DNA from: Haematobia irritans
Lineage: Eukaryota; Arthropoda; Insecta; Diptera; Muscidae
Direction of reading: 5' to 3'
NCBI RefSeq assembly: GCF_050003625.1
Contig: NC_134397.1
Span: 200,190,899 to 200,254,898, forward strand
DNA length: 64,000 bases
Shown here: positions 44,400 to 56,300 of the stretch, one piece after another
Position numbering within the stretch: the first letter of the stretch is position 1
Layout of the letters: each line of letters opens with the position of its first letter
Notes under the pieces: generated by a model
What the model was told of the DNA's origin: nothing
The model's database searches: none
The model's input: the letters and a program-made list of their open reading frames with translations, nothing else
Made by a program: the position numbers and the translations under genes

Positions 44400-47300
44400 C
44401 TATTGTATTCGTCTACTGATGGTATCCAAAAAATTGTATCCCTGATATGCTTTGCCCGTACTCCAGTCTTTGGAATAGTATTGTCCTGCAGTTTCGTGAG
44501 GATTAGAGCCAGAAGAGCCATGGTAGGGACCAGGAAAGCTGCTGCCCAAGAATTGGGAATAATCTGGTTGTAATTATGGGCATCAGTGAGTTGTGAGTTG
44601 GGATCAAATGAAATGAAATTTGGAAAAAATAAAACATAAATTAAAATCGAAATAATTTTGGATTTTTTGATTTGTTGATAATTTCGTGATTTATTATGTC
44701 AAGCCTATAGCAACTTACCAGCAGGATCTGAGTCATAAACATGTGAATGATGCTGCACCAATTGTGGATGAATTTTACATAAAGTTTTGAATTTCAGATA
44801 ATGTATTAGCCAACCACCACCACCAACGATCAATATGTTTAAGGCCATTACGCCTAGGATAAGGCTAACCAAAGTCATTTTCAGGTGGGCAATCTTGATG
44901 AGAATTATCAAGGGCAATAAGATTGCCCATTTGCGTTGCTTTTTCTTGTGGAAACGTGCTTCATCTGAAAAATAGAGAAAAAACAGAACATTTTACAAAA
45001 TGGCCCTCGAGCAGGGACCACAGATGCCACAGATGGTAGAATTCTACCAAAAATTGTAGATTTTTTACTGTTTGTTAGATGTTGGTTTAATAGATTGGTA
45101 AAATTGTTTATGTTTTTGTTAGATTTTACAAAATATTCCTCTCCAACTAAGAGGTACCTCACAGATTTTCTATAGAAATAATTTTTTTTTAACCAAATTT
45201 TGTATAGAAATAAAATTTTGACAAAATTTTCTATATAAATAAAATAAATTTTGACAAAATTTTCTATAGAAATAACATTTTGACAATTTTTTTTAGAGAA
45301 AAAATATTTTGACAAAATTTTCTATAAAAATAAAATTTTGCCAACATTTTCTATAGAAATAATATTTTGACAATATTTTCTATAGATATAAAATGTTCAC
45401 AATATTTTCTACAGATATAAAATTTTGACAACATTTGCTATAGAAATAAAATTTTGTCAACATTTTCTATAAAAAAAAACTTGACAACATTTTCTATAGA
45501 AATAAAATTTTAATAAAATTTTCTATAGAAATAGCATTTTGACAAAATTTTCTATAGAAATAAAATTTCGACAAAATTTTCTATAGAAATAAAATTTTGA
45601 CAAAATTTTCTATAGAAATACAATTTTGACAAAATTTTCTATAGAAATAAAATTTTGACAAAATTTTCTATAGAAATACAATTTTGACAAAAATTTCTAT
45701 AGAAATAAAATTTTGACAAAATTTTCTAATAAAAAAATAAAATTTTGACAAAATTTTCTATAGAAATAACATTTTGACAAATTTTTTTAGAGAAAAAATA
45801 TTTTGACAAAATTTTCTATAAAAATAAAATTTTGCCAACATTTTCTATAGAAATAATATTTTGACAATATTTTCTATAGATATAAAATGTTCACAATATT
45901 TTCTATAGATATAAAATTTTGACAATATTTTCTATAGAAATAAAATTTTGTCAACATTTTCTATAAAAAAAATTGACAACATTTTCTATAGAAATAAAAT
46001 TTTAATAAAATTTTCTATAGAAATAGCATTTTGATAAAATTTTCTATAGAAATAAAATTTCGACAAAATTTTCTATAGAAATAAAATTTTGACAAAATTT
46101 TCTATAAAAATAAAATTTTGACAAAATTTTCTATAGAAATAAAATTTTGACAAAATTTTCTATAGAAATACAATTTTGACAAAATTTTCTATAGAAATAA
46201 AATTTTGACAAAATTTTCTATAGAAATAACATTTTGACAAAATTTTCTATAAAAAAAAAAATTGACAAAATTTTCTATTGCAGTAAAATTTTGACAAAAT
46301 TTTCTATAGAAATAAAATTTTGACAAAATTTTCTATAGAAATAAAATTTTGACAAAATTTTCTATAGAAATAAAATTTTGACAAAATTTTCTATAAAAAT
46401 AAAATTTTGACAAATATTCTATAGAAATAAAATTTTGACAAATATTCTATAGAAATAAAATTTTGACAAAATTTTCTATAGAAATAAAATTTTGACAAAA
46501 TTTTCTATAGAAATAAAATTTTGACAAAATTTTCTATAGAAATAAATTTTCTATAAAAATCAAATTTTGACAAAATTTTCTATAGAAGTAAAAATAGGTC
46601 ACCATAGCGATTGGAATTTATCGTTCCTTGTATTCCTTCCTTCGTTCGAATAAGTTATCAATATCCAATCTGGCAACACCGACACTATTGGCACTGATAA
46701 GATCTTCTGGATAGCTCATACAAATGTTGGATGGAGTACTAAAAGAAAAGAGGTCTATTGGATAGTAAATGGAACTATAGAAGCGAAAGTGACGCTACTA
46801 ATACCGATCGTTTTTGGAACTAGTTAGTTCCAGAACCACATCAGACTAATTAACAAAACTTGAGGCATATTCGGTGCCCGTTTAATCTAAGCAATAATAG
46901 GAATTCATATCTTCCACATTATAACTTGCTTCTGCACTAGTTGCTTCAGTGTTTATCTCTATTCCGCACTATTTACTTCGGAATTTGGCTTGCATCCGCA
47001 GTAGTTAGGTTAGGTTAGGTTATGTGGCAGCCCGATGTATCAGGCTCACTTAGACTATTCAGTCCATTGTGATACCACAGTGGTGATCTTCTCTCTTATC
47101 ACTGAGTGCTGCCCGATTCCATGTTAAGCTCAATGACAATGGATCTCCTTTTTATAGCCGAGTCCGAACGGCGTTCCACATTCCAATGAAACCACTTAGA
47201 GAAGCTTTGAAACCCTCAGAAATGTCACCAGAATTACTGAGGTGGGATAATCCACCGCTGAAAAACTTTTTTTTTGGTGTTCGGTCGTAGCAGGAATCGA

Positions 47301-50300
47301 ATCCACGACCTTGTGTATGCAAGGCGGGCATGCTAACCATTGCACCACGGTGGCTCCCAATCCGCAGTAGTTACTTCTGCATATATTCCAACCTATTTTT
47401 CGGAATTAAGGTTACTTTCTATAGAAATAAAAGGTTGACAAAATTTTCTATAGAAATAAAAATTTGACAAAATTTTCTTAGAAATAAAAAAATTGACAAA
47501 ATTTTCTATTGCAGTAAAATTTTGACAAAATTATTTATAGAAGTAAAATTTTGACAATATTATTTATTGAAATAAAATTTTGACAAAATTTTCTGTAGAA
47601 AGAACATTTTGACAAAAAATTTTGAAAAAATTTTCTATAGAAATAAAATTTTGACAAAATTTTCTATAGAAATAACATTTTGACAAAATTTTCTATAGAA
47701 ACAAAATTGACAAAAATTTGTTTAGAAAAAAAATTTGACAAAATTTTCTACAGAAATAGAATTTTAACAAAATTTTCTATAGAAATAAAATTTTGATAAA
47801 ATTTTCTATAGAAATAAAATTTTGACAAAATTTTCTATAGAAAATAAAATTTAGACAAAATTTTCTATAGAAATAAAATTTTGACAAAATTTTCTATAAA
47901 AATAAAATTTTGACAAAATTTTCTATAGAAATAGAATTTTAACAAAGTTTTCTATAGAAATAAAATTTTGACAAAATTTTTTATAGAAATAAAATTTTGA
48001 CAAAATTTACTATAGAAATACAATTTTGACAAAATTTTCTATAGAAATAAAATTTTGACAAAATTTTCTATAGGAATAAAATTTTGACAAAATTTTCTAT
48101 AGAAATAAAAATTTTTTTTTTCTATAGAAATACAATTTTGTCAAAATTTTCTATAGAAGAAAAAATAGATCAAAATAGCGATTGGATTTTATCGATCCTT
48201 GTATTCCTTCCTTCGTTCCAATAATTTATCAATATCCAATCTGGCAACACCGACACGATTGGCACTGATAAGATCTTCTGGATAGCTCATACAAATGTTG
48301 GATGGAGTACCAAAAGAAAAGAGGTCTATTGGATAGTAAATGGAACTATAGAAGCGAAAGTGACGGAACTAATACCGATCGTTTTTGGAACTAGTTAGTT
48401 CCAGAACGACATCAGACTAATGAACAAAACTTGAGGCATATACGGTGCCCGTTTAATCTAAGCAATAATAGGAATTCATATCTTCCACATTATAACTTGC
48501 TTCTGCACTAGTTGCTTCAGTGTTTATCTCTATTCCGCACTATTTACTTCGGAGTTTGGCTTGCGTCCGCAGTAGTTACTTCTGCATATATTCCAACCTA
48601 TTTTTTCGGAATTAGGGTTACTTTCTATAGAAATAAAATGTTGACAAAATTTTCTATAGAAATAAAAATTTGACAAAATTTTCTTAGAAATAAAATTTTA
48701 AGAAAATTTTCTATAGAAATAAAAAATTGACAAAATTTTCTATTGAAGTAAAATTTTGACAAAATTTTTTATAGAAATAAAATGTTGACAAAATTTTCTA
48801 TACAAAGAACATTTTGACAACATTTTCTATAGAAAGAACATATTGACAAAAATTTCTATAGAAATAAAATTTTGACAAAATTTTCTATAGAAATAAAATT
48901 TTGATAAAATTTTCTATAGAAATAAAATTTTGAAAAAATTTTCTATAGAAAAAAAAATTTTGACAAAATTTTCTATAGAAGTAAAAATAGGTCACCATAG
49001 TGATTGTGATTTATCGTTCCATTTATTCCTTCCTTCCTAGCAATAATTTATCAAAATCCAATCTGGCAACACCGACACCATTTGCACTGATGAGAACACC
49101 AGTGTAAAGATGTTCTGGAAAGCTAATACAAATATTGGATCGAATACTAAAAGAAAACTGCTCTATTAGAGAGGAAATGGAACATACTGAACTATAGAAG
49201 CGAAAGTGACAGACCTAATGCCAATCATTCCGTTAGGTTAGGTTAGGTGGCAGCCCGATGTATCAGGCTCACTTAGAAGAAGTTCCACATTGGTGAACTT
49301 CTCTCGTACCACTGAGTGCTGCCCAATTCCATGTTAAGCTCAATGACAAGGGAACTCCTATTTATAGCCGAGTCCGAACGGCGTTCCTCATTGCAGTGAA
49401 ATCACTTAGAGAAGCAGAAATGTCACCAGGAGTACTGAGGATAATCCGCCGCTGAAAAACTTTTTGGTGTTCGGTCGAAGCAGGAATCGAACCCACGTCC
49501 TTGTGTATGCAAGGCGGGCATGGTAACCATTGCACCACGGTGGCTCCCTCATTCAATTAGAATCGTGAAGTAGTTAGTTCCAGAACGACACCAAACTAAT
49601 GAACAAAACGTGAGACATATTCGGTACCCGTATGAAATCATGGGAATTAATATCTACCTCATTATAGCTTCCTTCCGCATTAGTTTTGTTTATCTCTATT
49701 CCGCACTCTTTACTTCGGTATTTGGCTTGCATGCGCAGTAGTTACTTCGGTATATATTCCAACATATTTGTTCGGAATCAAGGTTACTTTCGGAGTAGTT
49801 ACTACCGCATTTGGCTTGCTTCCGCACAATTTTCTTCGGAATCTAGCTGTCACTGCCCTAGTTGTTTCAGCATCTCTTTTTGCAGCACGTAACCTTTCTG
49901 CACCCAGCTTGCCTCCACACTAGTTTCTTCTTCATCATTCCTGTTTGTATTTATATTGGTAGATACCTCGACATTTTGCACGTTTTTGCGCTAGTTACTT
50001 CGGCATCTGACTAGCATCTGCGCTAGTTGATTCTGAATTGAGCTCGCATTACCATTTGTTGTTTTTGCACTTACTCTTTCCGCACCTAACTTGTCTCCCA
50101 CAAGTTGCTTCTCCATCATTTGTATATGTTTTTATTTTGCTACTGACTTCGGCATTGTCCACATTTTTACACTAGTTGCATCAGCATTCAGTTTGTTTTC
50201 GTATTACTTGCTTCAGAATCTAACTGGCATACCCACCAGTTTATTCTACAATAGTTACTTCCGCACTTAGTTTGCTTCTGCACCTACTACCTATCATTCT

Positions 50301-53300
50301 CATTATTTTACCTCGGCATTTGACTTGTTTTGTTAATAATTGCCTCTCGCTTGCCGCATTTGGCTTGTTTCCAGACTAGTTGCTTCGGAATCTATTCTGC
50401 ACTGTTTGCTTCGGAACTTAGCTTACTTCCACATATGACTTGCTTCGGCACTTGTTGCTTAAGTATCTAGCTGGTATCAGCTGTAGTTGTTTCATCATCT
50501 AGCTTGCTTCGCACTAGTTTATTCCACATTATTTGTTTCTATAGTAATCTTGCCTCCGAAGTAGTTCCTTCTTAGGTTGCTTCTTCACTAACTGTTTCAC
50601 CGCTGGATTTAGTTCGGCACTAATTGCTTTGGCAATTAACTTGCTTCCGCCACTGTGGTACAATGGTTAGCATGCCCACCTTGCATACACAGAGTCGTGG
50701 GTTTAAATCCAGTTTCGACAACGGTGGATTATACCCTCTCAGTAATGCTGGGGACATTTCCCAGTGTTTTAAAGCTTCTCTATGTGGTTCCACCGCAATG
50801 TGGACCCGCCGTTCGGACCCGGCTATAAAAAAGAGGTCCTCAGTCATTGAGCTAAACCATTGAGCACTCAGTGATAAGAGAGAAGTTCATCACTGTGGTC
50901 CCACAATGGACTGAATAGTCTAAGTACATCTCGGGATTCATGCAAAAGGTGCAAGGTCGTAAGTCATTATTCTCAAGCATACGGTATTGCATGGGATATA
51001 GCACCAAATAATCTTGGTAAGCAGTTCTGTCACTTCAACTTCTAACCCATTTTTTTGCTGTGATTTTTAAATTGGGCTCCATTTTACATCGCCAAAAGCT
51101 TGCATTTAGTGTATTTTAAAACTTTTTATCTTTATGTCTTTAAAATGAATAAGAGTCGAATAGTAAAAATCTATGTAATAGAGGTTATAAGAACTTTGTC
51201 CTGTCGCACGAGATTTGTAAAGTCGTTTCGTTTTGTTTTTCTTTGCCAAACTTTTTCGGTTCTCAAAAACAAAGCCAGCAGTCTGGTTTGTTTATTAATC
51301 AGAAATTCCTATTGAGAATTACAGTTTCCAAACTCAAGGGCTTACTCTTTACTCTTGACAAAACAACAAACAAAAAACTTAATAATTTGCTATCCTTTGG
51401 TAACATTATTTTTCTGCTTTAATAGTAAAAAACAAAGTAACAACACTTACCCACTTCATTCGATGTAATACGCACTCCACTATCACTGGACATGGACAGT
51501 TGTATGGCATGGTTCTGGCCAAAATACTCCATTGAACGCTTTATGAATTTTGAAAGAGCCATAATTTCGGTATCGCCTAAAAACATAAAAGAATAGACCA
51601 AACAAAATATTTCGAAATTATTATAATATTAATGAAATAATTATAAATTCATGAATGCCACAAACTACAAAGGCTAACAATGGTATGATTGCTGCAACTT
51701 GTCCTTCATACTTTTGTCCAGGACATATTTTAAATTATTCATTACCTTCTCAAATATCCTGGAAAAAATTCATTACCGTTAACAGACATTCGTTGTCATA
51801 GCTGTCATCTATTCGCCACGATAATAGAAGTTTTACTTTCTTTGGCGTTTCATTTAATTATATTGGGACATTTATCAGAAATGATGGCAAGCAGCGACAG
51901 CTGCATCTTTCAATACCAAAATCCTTAAGGGAAATTCGAAATCATTAGATTGGATTGGCCTTCTGGTGTACAGTAGAAAATTTAAAAATTCTGACTACTT
52001 CCCCGACACTATAGATTGAATTCTGTTAAATTACATGACATTAGAGATCTAATGCTATGGAATGTGGTTGCTATTTCTGACAGTCCAAATTCTGAGAATT
52101 TTGTAATGAAAGATTTTTAATAACACCAGTAACAACAAAACTATGCCCTTATTACAAGCAAATATTCAAAAGAAATATTTCTGTAGCTTTGATTTTTAGT
52201 GTCATTGAGCTTCACAATGACATACACCCAGAAAAAAGTGACCCCTTCTTTAAGTTAAAATGAACTCATTGTGAAGAAAGTTGAACTTCGTATAGCGCCA
52301 AAGACATTTTTATTTGTTTGAACGATGTGATTTTCGTAGAAATTAGGTATAATGCATTCCATATATTAGTTAACATTTTCCTATATTTATGTACCACTAT
52401 ACTACAGAATGAAAAAATTTAACTGATTTGAATTCATATATGGAATGATTTTATTGAAATTTTTTCATTCATTTGGACAAATCTTACACATTTATGGTAA
52501 AACTTTTACTTCATAATTATAAATGCTTACCTTCGTTTTTAAATACAATTTTATTTATTTATATGAGCAATTTTATCTTCAATAAAAGACATGTTTTATT
52601 AATACATTGAATATACTTATTAAGAATCAACAGCATCGAATCTCCTTAAAATATTAGTTTATTATTCCGCTGTTTCCAATTTCCATGTGATATTATCAAC
52701 TGTAAAACGCACTTTTTCTTCTTCTTGTACTTTTCACTTTTAATAAGTTGCTGCCTAACGATTTTGTCCTCCTTTTACAATTTCAATACCTACAAATATA
52801 AAAAATCATAAACCATTTTTGTTACAAAAGGTTAGCGTCACTGAATATTACCTGATAATTGAAGATTCCAAAATGAAGACAAATGAAAGGGTTGTTATTC
52901 TGCTGGTGTTTTCTTTCTTTATATACCATCACGAACATTGATAGATTTATTTTCAAAAAACGAAAATTTTTCTCACTAATTTAAAATAATAAATATTTTA
53001 TATATTTTATTTGTTATTTATTATTTTATTTTACAATATTATTTTTTAACAATCTTTCCGTATACCACAACAACGCGATTCCAACTAAAAAAACAACCCA
53101 CGCGCAAACATATCGATTACACCCACGCGCAAACACATCGATTGCGATGACAGGTATCGATTACAGGTAGACAATAGAAATATAGGAAATTTCCTATATT
53201 CTAACAAGTGTGTTTCCTTAAGTTTTGATTGGATTGCATACTTCTTAGTACGAATGAACTAAAATATTTTTCTATGCCAAGTGTTGTTCGTATGTATGAA

Positions 53301-56300
53301 AAACTTTCTATTATAAAGGAAGTCGCAATTATCATTTTATAAGAAATTTTACTAATTTTGAGGAAACTTGGTTTTAGTTCGGGTTTTGTTTATTTTTACG
53401 AATGCTTTGTTATCGGTGAATAAAATTTTCTTGTTCAGTAGTAAATTCTTATACCCAGCGAAGAAAATTGTATGAGTAAAATTCCATGCCTTATTCTAGT
53501 TAATGAACTATTCCTAACTGCTTACAGTATAGGATATTTTTACTGAAACGAGTAAATTTTATTATTTCTCACAAAATTTTACCTTAATGGAAATAAAATG
53601 GATAAACTATATTGATGAAAAATTTTTCCTTTAGTTTCGAAGGCACTTTTTTCTGGGTGTAGGCATTTAAATCATTTCTCTACGGGAAAGTCTTTCGAAT
53701 ATTTCACGGATAATAAAAAATGTGACATTTAGCATTTTTTCAAATATCGATGAGCTTAGTAGTAGAGCATGGGTGGAGGGATGATTAAAGTAAACTGTAA
53801 AAGGAATTTTGACTTTGTAAATAAAAATAAAAATTCCACCATGAAATGCCTAGAAAGTTATACCAAATACAATGTAGAAGAAGACGCATCCAGGTTCAAC
53901 ACAATCTTAATCGGCCCAAGTGTGGGGATTCAGTCAATTTGAAGAAGTTAACTCCTTGTTGAGATATTTTCGTAAAAAAACTTCTAGAACTACCATCTCA
54001 TACTCCAAATTATGCCTACATGTTGGAATCAGGTGTAGACGATAGTCGCTAATACACATTAGGTCTACATCTCTCATATATAGGAAAAACTTTATATTTA
54101 TATAGCGATAGTACACTGAAAAAACAGTGAACCATTTTCCATTGCAAAATGAACTAAACTGTAGTAATATTGATCATGATTTAGCCCTTAAGATTTTTTT
54201 CAACTTGTCTAGTTTATAATTCTCTTAAATTTTAGTTCATCTATAACATTGTATTTTAGTTCATTTTTACAACACCATAAGATTTATATACCCCTACCAA
54301 GTTAAAAAGTCAGTATTATTTTGGTTTACTTGCTTATTTTTTGGGAAACCCGATAATAAAAATTGGTTAACAGTCTCTTTAAAATGTCGACGACTAAACT
54401 ATTTTTAAATCAATCATTCCACAGTACACAGAAATTAAATAATTAAAGGAACAACAAACCGTTTTACTATTATGAAAATTTTCATACAATAAAATTAAAT
54501 TTTCTTTAAGCAAAAGTACTTTATTATAACAACTTATGATGAAAGTTCTTAATACAATGTTTTTGTGAATAAAAATTATGACCACGTGGAACAAGAAAGT
54601 AGTTTATTTTAACTCGCTTTTTGGACATTTTGACTTTTCCTTAGTTTTTTTATTCATCGTAAGTATATTTTTCACATATCTTGCTGAAAAAAATGGAAGG
54701 AATAATGAAAATTGTTAAAAATTAACATGTAATAAAATAAATTTTTTTAGCTCTTTAAATTAGCTTGTAACTTACCATATTTGGGGGCATTTTATTAAAT
54801 GGTGTAAGGAATTCAACTTTTCTTAGATAAACGTACCTCATAAAGTTTGTACCTGAAACGATTAGAGAAATATTGAATTAAGTAATATATTAACTCATAA
54901 AATTGTGTTGTTATCGATGTTATCGAATACAATAAATATTCTTGTTAAAAGAAAGCCAAAGTTTTAATATAAAACTTACCAATTCTCTATTACATTGTAC
55001 GCCGAGGTTAAAAAGTTATCGAAATTCATTTGGGGTTACTCTGAAATTAAATATTTATTTTTTTACATTAAATAAAAAACATTAAATTGGTTTCCAAAAA
55101 TATAATTAAAGAAATAATATGCATAAAAAAGTAAATATTCTGGTTAAAAGAATGTTAAAGAAAGCTTACCAATTCATAAAAATGTTGTTATTCTGAAATT
55201 AAATATTTGTTTTTTTTTTACATTAAAAATATTAAATTGGTTTCCAAAAATATTTGATTGAAGTAATACTAAAATAAGGTATTACAAACATGTAATTTTG
55301 ATAATAAAAAGGTCATAAAAACGTAAATATTCTAGTGAATAATAAAAATTAAATTAGATAAAACCATTTCAATATACTTTCCATTTCAGCATTTTTTTCC
55401 TAAATATTGAACGTTCTTAATAAGTTTTTACTAAGCTACCGATCATCACTTCGCCATTGTACACCTCATCGCTATATTAATAACTTTCATTTAAAAGTTT
55501 TAATAAACAAACACTAATATATGTCTCAAAAAACCAAAGTATTCCATACCTTTACATTCCCTTGTTACATACTTGCTAAAACCCTGCAAACATTTTCTAT
55601 CGAAAGTGTATCGAAGTAGTTTCGCCGCGGAAGATAAAACTTTCGCAGGCGATATCATCTTCTTATCGAATTAGGGTCCCCGTTCGGGAACAAATGTCCC
55701 ACTACGCGATAGTGTTCTCGGGGAATCGAACCAGTGACTAAAAGTAGTTAGAAAAGCGATAGTTATTTTTTAAAAAATAAAAATGATGATCGGATGCACC
55801 GAGCATTGAACTCGGAACCTTTCGTTTTCAAGTCAGAGACTCTCCCTCTGTGCCACCCACGCTCGTTGGTTGATTGTGGCTTTTTGCACACATGTACTCT
55901 CAGAGAGGTGCTATTGAAGAATTAGCTATGTCGATGTGTGGAGTCTATATTTAGATTTTTGATCGCTGTTAGAGTCGAATTTGTTTCGAAACGGAAACAC
56001 CCCACGCGATAGTTGTTTTTATTGTTGCTGTGCTTGAGATTTTACCACCAGAAAACTTCCTGGCGATCCGAAATAGTGACATCTTGGCGAAAGACGATAA
56101 AACTATCACCCAAATGTTGGCAGGGAAAGGTGCAACAACCCACGCCAACGCCAACTATACAACTGAAGCATGCCAAACAAAACCAAGCAAAACCAAAACA
56201 TTTCTACAACAACAAAACACATGTGCCTTCATTGAAAACAACACCTCATCCAGACAAATAAACCATTCGCGAATAATAAACACACACACACACACCACTG

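Noticed and set aside
47008..47027. GGTTAGGTTAGGTTA resembling the insect telomere repeat TTAGG
   Set aside because: It is the reversed TAACC tail of the SINE/LINE pair; higher flies also lack TTAGG telomeres.
45030..48985. Regular short repeats resembling a CRISPR array
   Set aside because: The 29-bp units are directly contiguous with no unique spacers, in an animal genome; it is a satellite.
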